64,000 nt of DNA from Hyphomonas sp. (GTDB lineage: Bacteria > Pseudomonadota > Alphaproteobacteria > Caulobacterales > Hyphomonadaceae): assembly GCA_017792365.1 (NCBI GenBank), contig CP051229.1, positions 930,001-994,000 on the forward strand. The letters run 5' to 3'. Below, piece after piece: positions 1-7,896 of this stretch. The position numbers and the translations under genes are program-made. The number at the start of each line of letters is the position of its first letter. Positions within the stretch are counted from its first letter, which is position 1. The notes beneath the pieces were generated by a model. That model saw only the letters and a list, made by a program, of their open reading frames with translations. It had not been told where the DNA came from and made no database searches.

Positions 1-77
1 CTGCGATCCTTGCCTTTTGCCCTTCCCTGCCGCTATCTGCCGTCTGAGTACGGATCAGGGCTTCGAGGGCTGAAATC

Positions 78-1610
78 ATGAAGGAAATCGTCGCGCAGCT
101 TGAGGCGAAGCGGGCCGAGGCGCGGGCTGGAGGCGGTCCGGACCGCATCGCCCGTCAGCACGCCAAGGGCAAACTGTCGGCGCGCGAGCGGATCAACCTC
201 TTGCTGGACGAAGGCTCGTTCGAGGAATGGGACATGTTCGTCGAGCACCGCTGCAACGATTTCGGCATGGACGAGAACAAGTTCCCCGGCGACGGCGTGG
301 TGACCGGCTGGGGCACGGTGAACGGCCGTATCGTCTATGTGTTCTCGAAGGACTTCACGGTGTTTGGCGGCTCGCTGTCGCTGGCGCATGCGGCGAAGAT
401 CGTGAAGGTGCAGCGCGCGGCCGCGAAGATCGGCGCGCCGGTGATCGGCCTGTTCGATGCGGGCGGCGCGCGCATCCAGGAGGGCGTGGATTCGCTGGCT
501 GGCTATGCCGACATCTTCATGGAGAACGTGCTGTCGTCCGGCGTCATCCCGCAGATCTCGGTGATCATGGGACCGTGCGCGGGCGGCGACGTCTACTCGC
601 CGGCGATGACCGACTTCATCTTCATGGTGAAGGACACTTCCTACATGTTCGTGACGGGGCCGGACGTGGTGAAGACCGTCACCAACGAGAACGTCACCCA
701 CGAAGACCTCGGCGGCGCGCGCGTGCACTCGCAGAAGTCGGGCGTGGTCGATGGCGCGTTCGAGAACGATATCGAGGCGCTGCAGCAGATCCGCCGGATG
801 ATCGACTTCCTGCCGTCGTCGAACCGCGAGAAGCCGCCGGTGATCAAGTCCTTCGACGATCCTGATCGCCGCGACATGAGCCTCAACACGCTGGTGCCGT
901 CCAATCCAAACACGCCCTATGACATGAAGGAGCTGATCGAGAAGGTGGCCGACGAAGGCGACTTCTTCGAGATCGGCAAGGATTTCGGCAAGAACATCAT
1001 CACCGGTTTCGGCCGCATGGAAGGCTCGACCGTCGGCTTCGTCGCCAACCAGCCGATGAGCCTCGCCGGCGTTCTCGACATCGACGCATCGCGCAAGGCG
1101 GCGCGGTTCGTGCGCTTCTGCGACTGCTTCAACATTCCGATCGTAACCTTCGTCGACGTGCCGGGCTTCATGCCGGGGACGAAGCAGGAGTATGGCGGCC
1201 TGATCAAGCATGGCGCCAAGCTGTTGTTCGCCTTCGCCGAAGCGACCGTGCCGAAGGTGACGGTGATCACCCGCAAGGCCTATGGCGGCGCCTATGACGT
1301 CATGAGCTCGAAACACCTGCGCGGCGACGTGAACTTCGCCTGGCCGACGGCAGAGATCGCGGTGATGGGGGCGAAGGGCGCAGTCGAGATCATCTTCCGC
1401 GCCGAAGCTGGCGATCCGGACAAGCTGGCCGAGCGGACCAAGGAATACGAGGACCGCTTCGCCAACCCGTATGTGGCGGCGTCGCGCGGCTATATCGACG
1501 ACGTGATCATGCCGCAGAACACCCGTCACCGGATTGTTCGCGCCCTGCGCCAGCTGCGCGGCAAGGACGTCACCAACCCGCCGAAGAAGCACGACAACAT
1601 TCCGCTCTAG
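78..1610 (+). CDS. pccB: Acyl-CoA carboxylase carboxyltransferase subunit, propionyl-CoA carboxylase beta chain
   Basis: The 510-residue product is the biotin-dependent carboxyltransferase half of an acyl-CoA carboxylase. It would transfer CO2 from carboxybiotin on the alpha subunit to propionyl-CoA, giving methylmalonyl-CoA in the cytoplasm. Length and motifs fit PccB: an N-terminal crotonase-like half with a GGARIQEG motif near residue 130 and [12 protein letters not shown] near 165, and a C-terminal half with [14 protein letters not shown] near 360 and [13 protein letters not shown] near 400, the two oxyanion-hole regions. A GAGGG element lies about nine bases before the ATG. The biotinylated alpha subunit (PccA) is not in the window. 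Substrate preference (propionyl versus other short acyl-CoA) is inferred from overall similarity. Confidence 0.95.
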   Translation: MKEIVAQLEAKRAEARAGGGPDRIARQHAKGKLSARERINLLLDEGSFEEWDMFVEHRCNDFGMDENKFPGDGVVTGWGTVNGRIVYVFSKDFTVFGGSLSLAHAAKIVKVQRAAAKIGAPVIGLFDAGGARIQEGVDSLAGYADIFMENVLSSGVIPQISVIMGPCAGGDVYSPAMTDFIFMVKDTSYMFVTGPDVVKTVTNENVTHEDLGGARVHSQKSGVVDGAFENDIEALQQIRRMIDFLPSSNREKPPVIKSFDDPDRRDMSLNTLVPSNPNTPYDMKELIEKVADEGDFFEIGKDFGKNIITGFGRMEGSTVGFVANQPMSLAGVLDIDASRKAARFVRFCDCFNIPIVTFVDVPGFMPGTKQEYGGLIKHGAKLLFAFAEATVPKVTVITRKAYGGAYDVMSSKHLRGDVNFAWPTAEIAVMGAKGAVEIIFRAEAGDPDKLAERTKEYEDRFANPYVAASRGYIDDVIMPQNTRHRIVRALRQLRGKDVTNPPKKHDNIPL

Positions 1611-1684
1611 CGGTTTGGTCCGGTCGCAGCGAAAGCACGCGGCATAGTTCGAACAGGAGCAGAACGCTCGCCAGTCAGCGCTGA

Positions 1685-2293
1685 TCAAGTCGTCGGGGGG
1701 CCGAGCGCAGCGTCGACAAAGCGCGCCAGTGCGGCCTTGCGCGTGCGTGACTTCTGGGCGGCAAACGTTTTTCCCATATCGTTCATCGCGCCATCGATCA
1801 GCATGAGGATCATGGCGGCCGCAGCGTCCGGATTGACGGCGCCTGCAACCTCGCCGCGCGTTCTGGCGCGGGCGATGGCGCCTGCAAGCTGTTCGTGGGC
1901 TTCCTGTCCGGTTTCGCGGACGGTGGCGCCGACATCTTCGTTGCGCGCGCCTTCGGCCGCGATTTCGAGCGCGAGCGAGGCATAGTCCGGGTCGCTGACG
2001 GCCGTGATCGCTTCATCGAGGGCCGCTACGAGCCCGCTTCTGAAATCCGGCGCGCGTTCGATCGCCTCAACCATCTCCAGCACGCTCTCCCGCTCGGTCT
2101 CGACGATGGCGCGGATGATGTCGGTCTTCGAGGCGAAATAGCGGTAGAGGCCTCCGGGACTCATCCCGGCTGCGTCGCAGATCGCAGCCATCCCGGTCTG
2201 GTGAAAGCCTTGCTCGACGAAGAGCGCTTCGGCGGCGTCGAGGATCTCACGGCGCTTTGCAGCAAAGGCCTGATCGTCGCGGATGCGCGCCAT
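1685..2293 (-). CDS. TetR/AcrR family transcriptional regulator
   Basis: A 202-residue TetR-type repressor. An N-terminal helix-turn-helix lies at about residues 33-53 (TGMAAICDAAGMSPGGLYRYF region), followed by a helical ligand-binding domain. The open frame continues upstream, but the upstream part has random composition. The ATG at 2293 opens with MARIRDDQ, directly before the first DNA-binding-domain helix, and is the natural start. It is divergent from the membrane hydroxylase at 2394, and a perfect palindrome lies in the 100-bp gap. It therefore probably represses itself and the hydroxylase and is released by a lipid or acyl ligand; the ligand is unknown. Confidence 0.9.
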   Translation of the reverse strand: MARIRDDQAFAAKRREILDAAEALFVEQGFHQTGMAAICDAAGMSPGGLYRYFASKTDIIRAIVETERESVLEMVEAIERAPDFRSGLVAALDEAITAVSDPDYASLALEIAAEGARNEDVGATVRETGQEAHEQLAGAIARARTRGEVAGAVNPDAAAAMILMLIDGAMNDMGKTFAAQKSRTRKAALARFVDAALGPPTT

Positions 2294-2360
2294 TTGAAGA
2301 TCCTTTTCCGTCCGGCCGCAGGCGGCGCTTGACGACCCCGATTTCCTCACCAATATACGA

Positions 2361-2376
2361 GCGAACGATCGTTCGC
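2361..2376. promoter_or_regulatory. Perfect 16-bp palindrome, probable TetR operator
   Basis: The sequence GCGAACGATCGTTCGC is identical to its reverse complement. It lies between the divergent tetR gene (start 2293) and the hydroxylase gene (start 2394), 18 bp before the hydroxylase ATG. Length and position are typical of a TetR-dimer operator covering both promoters. Binding is inferred. Confidence 0.75.
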
Positions 2377-2393
2377 ACAATAGGAGATCGAGC

Positions 2394-3308
2394 ATGCCGA
2401 CGGATGAGACCGCCTCAGAGACCGTCCCGGGAGCGGACACTGGACTTGCCGCATACGCCGCCATCGAAGGCGCACCGGAGGGGCTGCTGCCGTTTCTCGG
2501 ACTGCTTGCCGGAGGGCTTTTGATCATCGGCCTTCCGATCCTCGCCATCGAGCTGTGGCGGCTCGCGCGCTCGGGCGGTCTCAGTCGGCGCCGCGCCACT
2601 GGAATGCTGACGAGCAGCTTCTGTCTTGTCCCTGCAACGCTCGTCGAGATCGCTTTAGCCGCCGCGCTCGCGGGGCTGTTCTTCGGCGTCGCGGCGCTGT
2701 CGCCGTTCGCCGTCCCGACCACCTGGGTCACGGCGCTCGTCTGCTTCCTGCTGGTCGACTTTACCTATTACTGGGAGCACCGGGCGGCGCACGAGGTGAA
2801 CGGACTGTGGGCCGCCTATCACTCGGTGCATCATTCCGCAGACCATTTTGACCAGACGATCGCGCTGCGCATCAGCTTCGTCGATTTCTTTATCACGCCG
2901 CTTTTCTATCTGCCGCTGGTCGTCGCCGGGTTTCATCCCGTGCTGGTCTTCGCCTGCCTCGGCCTCGTGCTGGCGTGGCAGCAATGGATCCACACCGAGC
3001 TGGTCGGGAAGCTGCCGCTGCTTGATCCATGGCTCGACACGCCGTCGAACCATCGCGTCCACCACGGGCGCAACGACATCTATATCGACAGGAATTATGG
3101 CGGCGTCCTGATGATCTGGGACCGGCTCTTCGGCACGTTCGCGCGTGAAACAGAAAAGGTCGACTTCGGCCTCGTAGAACCGCTGGACCGGCGCGATCCG
3201 TGGTCTGTGCACTTTCACGTGCTCGGCAAACTCGTCCGGCGCCTCGGCAGGACGCGCTCCATTTCACAGTTCGGCGCCGTATTGCTGGCCCGGCCGAAGG
3301 ACGGTTGA
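2394..3308 (+). CDS. Sterol desaturase / fatty acid hydroxylase family membrane protein
   Basis: A 304-residue integral membrane di-iron enzyme of the fatty acid hydroxylase superfamily. Hydrophobic segments lie at about residues 27-50, 75-100 and 105-122. The histidine clusters that hold the two irons are visible: HRAAH at about 129-133, HSVHH near 143, and HRVHHGRN near 220. The family hydroxylates or desaturates lipids, sterols or carotenoids; the substrate here cannot be told. AGGAG precedes the ATG, close behind the palindromic operator, so expression is probably controlled by the divergent TetR protein. Length is normal for the family. Confidence 0.88.
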   Translation: MPTDETASETVPGADTGLAAYAAIEGAPEGLLPFLGLLAGGLLIIGLPILAIELWRLARSGGLSRRRATGMLTSSFCLVPATLVEIALAAALAGLFFGVAALSPFAVPTTWVTALVCFLLVDFTYYWEHRAAHEVNGLWAAYHSVHHSADHFDQTIALRISFVDFFITPLFYLPLVVAGFHPVLVFACLGLVLAWQQWIHTELVGKLPLLDPWLDTPSNHRVHHGRNDIYIDRNYGGVLMIWDRLFGTFARETEKVDFGLVEPLDRRDPWSVHFHVLGKLVRRLGRTRSISQFGAVLLARPKDG

Positions 3309-3521
3309 GGGCGGGCATCCGGTCTGGGCGGGCGCGTCACAAGTCGGTGATCTGGCCCGCCCCCCTGCCCGGGCGACCCGCAGTCCCGTGCGCAGCTGGC
3401 CTTACATGCGTTAGCGGCAACGATCCCAGCTCGCCCTAACGGTGGTTGGCGACCCGGCGAAGTGGCTCTAAACTGTCCCATGTGGGGTCCGAACCGGGTT
3501 TGGGCTTGAGCAGGATATCTG

Positions 3522-4271
3522 ATGTCGATCGAGCGCGTTCGCCTTGCCGAAGACCTGCTGTCTTTCGCGCAGCTGGCGCCCAAGGCGGGGTCTGACCAGG
3601 AGCTGGTGCAGGCCTTCATGGATCGCGTGCGGCCGTGGGGTGTGACGTACGCAGCGACCTGCGTGATGTCGGACAAGGATCGCAACTTCAAGGTCGGGCC
3701 GAAGTTCGGCACGTTCAACGCGGCGTGGGCCGACGTCTACTTTCGCGAACAGCTTTACCGCCACGACCCGGTGATGGATTTCGCGCTGACCGCCGAGACC
3801 GGAGAATACTGGGACGAGACGTTCAAGCCGGATCGGTTGAGCAAGGGCGCGCAGAAGGTGCTCGCCTTCGCCGCCGACTTCGGCGCCAAGGACGGCTACA
3901 TGATCCCCGTTCCGATCTTCAACGGCGACGTGATGATCGTCAGCTATCAGGGCGAGCGGCTGGAGCGGCACCCCGACGTGGAAGCGGTGTTCCGCGGACT
4001 GGCGATCTATTTCGGCACCGAAGGCCAGCGCCGGATCGTGAAGCAGAAGATGCGCTCTGGAGAGTTCTCGGGACTGACGACGCGGCAATTGCAGATCCTG
4101 CACCTTGCCGCGCTGGGCCTTCGCAATCAGGATATCGCCGACGAACTCGGCATCTCGTTCAAGACCGTGGTCTATCACCTCGGAAAGGCGAGAGAGCGGC
4201 TTGGCGCGCGCAATACCAAGGAGGCGATCGCAATCGTTCATGCGACGCCGGACAATCTCTTCGCGCAATAG
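3522..4271 (+). CDS. LuxR family autoinducer-binding transcriptional regulator
   Basis: A 249-residue quorum-sensing receptor. Residues of about 20-165 form the autoinducer-binding domain, with an RHDPVMDF segment and a following YWDE that match conserved ligand-pocket positions of TraR/LuxR proteins. Residues of about 183-240 are the LuxR helix-turn-helix (ALGLRNQDIADELGISFKTV). The usual REXE start of this helix reads RQLQ, a small departure. It lies 175 bp upstream of a LuxI synthase on the same strand, with a lux-box-like palindrome between them, so it very probably responds to the signal made by that synthase and controls its gene. The ATG at 3522 follows GAGCAGGA, a plausible ribosome site. 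Confidence 0.92.
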   Translation: MSIERVRLAEDLLSFAQLAPKAGSDQELVQAFMDRVRPWGVTYAATCVMSDKDRNFKVGPKFGTFNAAWADVYFREQLYRHDPVMDFALTAETGEYWDETFKPDRLSKGAQKVLAFAADFGAKDGYMIPVPIFNGDVMIVSYQGERLERHPDVEAVFRGLAIYFGTEGQRRIVKQKMRSGEFSGLTTRQLQILHLAALGLRNQDIADELGISFKTVVYHLGKARERLGARNTKEAIAIVHATPDNLFAQ

Positions 4272-4373
4272 CGATTTCGAACGCTCCTCATACGACTGAC
4301 ACCTGACTGGCGGCGGCTCAGTTTTGGCCTCGGCTGGGACTGCGCCTGCGCCCGCGCGTTTGTCGCAGTCGCC

Positions 4374-4391
4374 CCTAGACTTTTGTCTAGG
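4374..4391. promoter_or_regulatory. lux-box-like inverted repeat upstream of luxI
   Basis: CCTAGAC-TTTT-GTCTAGG: perfect 7-base arms around a 4-base spacer, 18 bp in all, ending 55 bp before the luxI ATG. Size and symmetry fit a LuxR-dimer site. Two further inverted repeats, gactgcg/cgcagtc (4338-4344/4364-4370) and ctgggac/gtcccag (4334-4340/4391-4397), surround or overlap it and may be extra regulatory structure or chance. Binding is inferred. Confidence 0.7.
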
Positions 4392-4446
4392 TCCCAGAAC
4401 TTACGCAGCGTGACACACCATCGATCAATCCAAGTGAAGGAGTTCG

Positions 4447-5241
4447 ATGATGCTATGCCATTGCGTAACCTGGGCGAACCGGCACCGCTATACTGAACAG
4501 ATCGAGCAGATGCATCGTCAGCGCCATGAGGTGTTTGTCGAGCAGCTGGGGTGGAAGGAGTTGCGCCGGTCCGACGGACGCGACATCGACGAATACGATA
4601 CCGACGACAGCGTCTACCTGCTGGTCCTCAATGACAATGGCGATGTGGTCGCTTCCGGACGGTTGAACCCGTCCTGGGCGCGCAACCAGTTCGAGGACGA
4701 GAGCCCGCTGCGGGAAAAATTCGCGGCGCTGCCGCCGCCGAACGGTCCCAAGGTATGGGAAGGCTCACGGCTGCTGGGCGGCCTGCCCCACCGCTACGGG
4801 AAGGACTTCGCCCGCGCGACGCTGGGGATCCTGCTCGCCGCCGGACAGGAATTCGGGGTCAGGCGCGGGATTACGGGCATCACCTCGATCTTCGAGGCGC
4901 CGGCCTTGTCGCGGCTGCAGTCGATCGGCTGGGAAACCGATCCGCTCGGCCTTTCGACCACCTACGAGACCGATCACGGCAGGGGCGAAGGCATTGCGGT
5001 CGTCTGGAAGACGGACACGCGCCACCTCATCCGCACACGGCAGGCCTTCGGCATCGCCGGACCCGTGCTGTTTGAAGCTGCGCCCGTGTTCGAGGACGCC
5101 GATACCGAAGCGCCAGTCTACTCGCTTCTCAACATGGCCGCCGAGCTGGGCGCGCGCCGTATGCAGGATGAAGGGATCGCAGCCATGCGCGCGATCCTCA
5201 ATCGTGCGCCGGCGCCCGAACAGACAAAGCGCGCCGTCTGA
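4447..5241 (+). CDS. Acyl-homoserine-lactone synthase (LuxI family)
   Basis: A 264-residue autoinducer synthase that would condense S-adenosylmethionine with an acyl-ACP or acyl-CoA to make an acyl-homoserine lactone. Visible conserved residues are the RHEVF and LGW segments at about 24-38, DEYD near 50, ASGRLNP near 73, and WEGSRL near 100. The protein is longer than typical LuxI enzymes (190-230 residues), with the extra length at the C terminus. AAGGAG sits six bases before the ATG. The palindrome at 4374-4391 suggests positive feedback by the upstream LuxR. A stand-alone receiver gene follows after 26 bp. Acyl-chain type cannot be read from sequence. Confidence 0.93.
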   Translation: MMLCHCVTWANRHRYTEQIEQMHRQRHEVFVEQLGWKELRRSDGRDIDEYDTDDSVYLLVLNDNGDVVASGRLNPSWARNQFEDESPLREKFAALPPPNGPKVWEGSRLLGGLPHRYGKDFARATLGILLAAGQEFGVRRGITGITSIFEAPALSRLQSIGWETDPLGLSTTYETDHGRGEGIAVVWKTDTRHLIRTRQAFGIAGPVLFEAAPVFEDADTEAPVYSLLNMAAELGARRMQDEGIAAMRAILNRAPAPEQTKRAV

Positions 5242-5267
5242 CCAACGCAAGTCGAGTTTGAACCGAA

Positions 5268-5876
5268 ATGGCAAAGCCCGTCATACTGATCGTCGACGAC
5301 GCTCCGAACTTCCGGCGGTTCCTGCGGGTGTCGCTGGACCATGTCGGCGTGGACTGCATCGAAGCTGCGAACGGTCTTGAAGCCATCGAGATGGCCGTGC
5401 CGAAAGTCGACCTCGTGATCACGGACCTCAACATGGAGCCGATGGGCGGCTTCGAACTGTTCCGGCGGATCGAGCTTGGCGTGCTCGGTTCTCCGCCGCC
5501 CCCGGTGGTGTTCTGTTCGACCTCTCTCGACGAGCCGTCTGTCCTTGAAAGGCCAGAGATCGCGAGAGCGGCCGGTGCGCTCTCCAAGCCATTCCTGCCA
5601 AAGGAGGTGATCACGTTAGTTCGCTCGATCCGGAGGCTCGCTGAGCCGGGGGACGGGCTTTATGAATGGGGGACGGGCCTGAATGGGGGTGACGGGGTTC
5701 TGGCGTGCGTTTCGGCGCCGCCGTTCGGGGAGAACCCCGGAACCTCCATTCAGTTGGCGTCTCGTCCGATCGACGAAGGAGGCGATGACGCGAGTTCGCT
5801 CGATCCGGGCTCATTGAGCCGGGGGACGGGCATTATGATTGGGGGACGGCCGACCGAGGCCGACACGGAGGGATGA
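5268..5876 (+). CDS. Stand-alone response regulator receiver protein with an acquired C-terminal tail
   Basis: Residues 1 to about 120 form a CheY-like receiver: acidic pair D10-D11, phospho-acceptor D53 in VITDLNMEPMGG, the switch serine/threonine in FCSTS, and K107 in LSKPF. There is no output domain. It follows luxI by 26 bp and is probably co-transcribed, linking phospho-signalling to quorum sensing; the cognate kinase is not in the window. From about residue 112 the gene runs through a tandem duplication (5601-5955). In the second copy the frame matching the receiver's original one meets TGA at 5815-5817, after VRSIRAH, so the ancestral protein probably ended there. The last ~80 residues, rich in Gly/Pro/Ser, are translated duplicated DNA. 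Receiver certain, tail doubtful. Confidence 0.85.
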   Translation: MAKPVILIVDDAPNFRRFLRVSLDHVGVDCIEAANGLEAIEMAVPKVDLVITDLNMEPMGGFELFRRIELGVLGSPPPPVVFCSTSLDEPSVLERPEIARAAGALSKPFLPKEVITLVRSIRRLAEPGDGLYEWGTGLNGGDGVLACVSAPPFGENPGTSIQLASRPIDEGGDDASSLDPGSLSRGTGIMIGGRPTEADTEG

Positions 5877-5955
5877 CGGGGTTCTGGCGTGCGCCTAGGC
5901 GCCGCTGTTCGGAGAGAACCCCGGAATCGCCTCTTCAATCGGCATCTCATCCGGC
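5601..5955. repeat. Diverged direct tandem duplication spanning two convergent gene ends
   Basis: Copy 1 is about 5601-5770 and copy 2 about 5776-5955. Both share aaggaggNgatNacg, gttcgctcgatccgg, gagccgggggacgggc, tatgaNtgggggacgg, gacggggttctggcgtgcg and a run covering the end of the L,D-transpeptidase gene. The offset is 175 bp at the left and about 185 bp at the right, so there is a small internal indel. Copy 2 holds the functional 3' end of the transpeptidase. Copy 1 holds a degenerate version whose stop codon has become a sense codon. The unit also carries the last part of the receiver gene. The copies have clearly diverged, so the event is old. Confidence 0.85.
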
Positions 5956-6671
5956 AGGATGTAGAACATGCCGCCGCGCGCGTAGGCGGGGCTGAGAACA
6001 AAATCGTAGAATTGCTGCGAGACGTTGAGGCAGCCGTGCGAGATGCGGTTGTCGTCCGGGCTTGGCGAAGCCAGGCGCAGCGGCCGCTCCTCGGCGGGAA
6101 CGCCGGTGGTGACGGCGTGGATCGAGATCGCGGTTTCCCATTCGATCCAGAGCGCGCGCTCGCCGCCGGCGGCAGGGCCATAACCCGCAACGAAACGGCC
6201 GGCTGGCGTCGTGCGGTCTTCCATCGGAATGTCGCGCAACTCGCGGTCGGCGACGCCGGGCGCGGAATGGTCGCCGACTGCCGATCCAATCAGCACGGGT
6301 CCTGCGCCCATCAGCTTGCCGTCGGCTCCGAACACGAAAATCTGGGCGGCCTGCTTGTCGACGATGGTGAAAGGACGATCCTGGTGATCGTCATTGGCGA
6401 TGACCCAGCCCGCAAGATCGATGACGGTGTCGGAGATCGCCTGGTCAGCTGGAAGTTCGTCGAGCGGCAGGATCGGCGCAAGAGCAACGGGCGCTTCGCC
6501 CGGCTGGGCGGGATCGACCGGTTCGTCCATCGCAACACGCTGTACACGATCCTCGGTTGCGGGCGCTTCCTGCGCCTGCGCATGGGCGACGGCGGCCCAG
6601 CCGATGACGATTGCGGCTACGGATGCGGCGAGGCGGGACGAGGACGTACGGATGGCGCTGCTCCAGTTCAA
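5895..6671 (-). CDS. Secreted L,D-transpeptidase (YkuD domain)
   Basis: A 258-residue periplasmic enzyme. The N terminus has a signal peptide (hydrophobic residues of about 12-30 ending AVAHAQA). The C-terminal YkuD domain has the catalytic SHGCLNV motif near residue 215, preceded by ISIHAV. The family forms 3-3 cross-links in peptidoglycan or attaches lipoproteins to it. The only start that keeps the signal peptide is TTG at 6671, after GGGAGCG. The alanine-zipper lipoprotein gene lies upstream on the same strand; such proteins are natural partners or substrates of these enzymes, which is inference here. The 3' end lies inside copy 2 of the tandem duplication. Confidence 0.9.
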   Translation of the reverse strand: MNWSSAIRTSSSRLAASVAAIVIGWAAVAHAQAQEAPATEDRVQRVAMDEPVDPAQPGEAPVALAPILPLDELPADQAISDTVIDLAGWVIANDDHQDRPFTIVDKQAAQIFVFGADGKLMGAGPVLIGSAVGDHSAPGVADRELRDIPMEDRTTPAGRFVAGYGPAAGGERALWIEWETAISIHAVTTGVPAEERPLRLASPSPDDNRISHGCLNVSQQFYDFVLSPAYARGGMFYILPDEMPIEEAIPGFSPNSGA

Positions 6672-6695
6672 AATTTCGCTCCCCCCTTAAACAGA

Positions 6696-6724
6696 GGCCG
6701 GTCGCCCGCAACGAGCGACCGGCC
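6696..6724 (-). terminator. Hairpin downstream of the alanine-zipper lipoprotein gene
   Basis: Perfect 10-bp arms GGCCGGTCGC / GCGACCGGCC around a 9-base loop lie between the lipoprotein stop (6764) and the L,D-transpeptidase start (6671). The following uridine tract is weak (ctctgttta), so it may be a partial terminator or mRNA-stabilising hairpin. Confidence 0.55.
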
Positions 6725-6763
6725 CCCAATTCAAGACCTAGCTTGTCTTCGTGACAAGAAGGT

Positions 6764-7075
6764 TTAGCCGCGCGGTGTGCGCGCCGGCATGGTCTCCATC
6801 TCGTTCACGCGGGTTTCCAGCGCGTCGAGACGCTGGTTAGCGTTGCTGGCCTGCGTGGCGGCGGTGCGGGCTTCCGAGGCTGCGCTTTGAGCAGCGTTGT
6901 TGGCCGACTCTGCGCTTTGCGAAGCCGCCTGAACACGGGCGTCGAGGCCGTCGAGGCGCGTGTTGATCGCCGCGAAGTCATCGTCATACGTGGCGCAGGC
7001 GCCGAGGCCCAGGCCAGCGAGGGTGACGATGCCGAGGACACGAGCCTTGGCGGCATGTTTCTTCATGAAAGTCAT
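6764..7075 (-). CDS. Small alanine-zipper (Lpp-like) outer-membrane lipoprotein
   Basis: The product has 103 residues. After a signal peptide with lipobox LGLGAC, the mature part is an almost continuous coiled coil rich in Ala, Ser, Asn and Gln, with heptads such as SAESANNAAQSAASEARTAA, ending METMPARTPRG. This resembles Braun-type or alanine-zipper lipoproteins that trimerise and link outer membrane to wall. The open frame extends upstream to 7162, but the ATG at 7075 follows AAGGAG; a second ATG at 7066 (MKKHAA) is possible. There is no C-terminal lysine as in Lpp, so covalent wall attachment is not shown. The adjacent L,D-transpeptidase suggests a cell-envelope role. Confidence 0.8.
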   Translation of the reverse strand: MTFMKKHAAKARVLGIVTLAGLGLGACATYDDDFAAINTRLDGLDARVQAASQSAESANNAAQSAASEARTAATQASNANQRLDALETRVNEMETMPARTPRG

Positions 7076-7235
7076 ATTCCGAATTCTCCTTGTGAGAGGA
7101 CGTGAAGCCCCGCTCTTTCCCACCTGCAGGACGCTTATGTGCGCCTTGCATCGCATGAGCATAGATCACGTAAACGTGGGTTTCGACACGCGGTTCCAGT
7201 AAACCCAGCAAATTCAAGCAACAGGCGAACCCGCA

Positions 7236-7271
7236 AAAACACCTGATAAGCCCAGCAAATCCGGGTGTTTT
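7236..7271 (-). terminator. Possible terminator of the YaiI/DUF188 gene
   Basis: AAAACACC and GGTGTTTT form 8-bp arms with a 20-base loop; on the minus strand the hairpin is followed by one more T and GCGGG. It lies about 80 bp past the DUF188 stop. The decamer cccagcaaat occurs twice here (7204-7213 and 7251-7260), as a direct repeat upstream of the lipoprotein gene. Confidence 0.4.
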
Positions 7272-7348
7272 CCGGTAAACGACCAAAAACCATTACTGAA
7301 ATTTAGTGGAACCGGACGTCTGCGGGCGCGGCGCGGAGGGGACAACCA

Positions 7349-7810
7349 TCATGTCTTGCGGGTGGCGCGCATCACCGCAGCATCCAGCGCGCCGAGGAAG
7401 GCGGAGCGATCCCTTTGCGTAAACGGCGGCGGGCCGGAGGTGGCTTCGCCGGTGGAGCGCAGGTGCTCCATGATCGACCGGGTGGCGAGCGCCGTGCCAA
7501 TCATGTCGGTGGTGAAGACCTTTGCCTTGGGCGAGATCGCCTCGGCGCCGTTCTCGAGGCAGCGGCCGGCGAGCGGAATGTCGTTCGTGATGACCACGTC
7601 GCCCTTCCCCGCCCGCTCGGCGATCCAGTCATCCGCGATGTCCGGGCCGGCGTCGACGAGCTGGAAGTGAATGTTGGGTTCGCGCGGGGTGCGGATGAAG
7701 GAATTGGCGACGACGTGGACCTGGAGGCCCAGCCTGCGGGCGACCTTGTAGCACTCCTCCTTCACCGGGCAGGCGTCGGCGTCGATGTACAGGGTCGGGC
7801 GGGCGGTCAT
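7349..7810 (-). CDS. YaiI/YqxD family protein (DUF188)
   Basis: A 153-residue protein matching the UPF0178/DUF188 family throughout. It starts MTARPTLYIDADACPVKEE, with the acidic DADACP motif expected at a PIN/NYN-like metal site, then VITNDIPLAGRCLENGA and KVFTTDMIG. The family is widespread and its biochemical role is not established; similarity to PIN-type nucleases is a structural suggestion only. Length and start are normal. It lies downstream of, and on the same strand as, the AraC-GyrI regulator, with an 86-bp gap. Confidence 0.88.
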   Translation of the reverse strand: MTARPTLYIDADACPVKEECYKVARRLGLQVHVVANSFIRTPREPNIHFQLVDAGPDIADDWIAERAGKGDVVITNDIPLAGRCLENGAEAISPKAKVFTTDMIGTALATRSIMEHLRSTGEATSGPPPFTQRDRSAFLGALDAAVMRATRKT

Positions 7811-7896
7811 GAGGGGGAGTTAGAGCCAGCGCCGGCGTGCGTCCAGCGATATGGAGCGCGCGCCGGCGGGTCGTGGCGTCGGCCATGGCCGCCGGA

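Noticed and set aside
33-1688. 551-residue open frame opposite pccB
   Set aside because: It is the antisense of a complete pccB gene; its composition (runs of Arg, His, Ala, Asp) is typical of a high-GC antisense shadow.
2294-2731. N-terminal extension of the TetR frame
   Set aside because: The extra residues lie in the operator region and over the divergent hydroxylase gene; the protein has a natural start at 2293.
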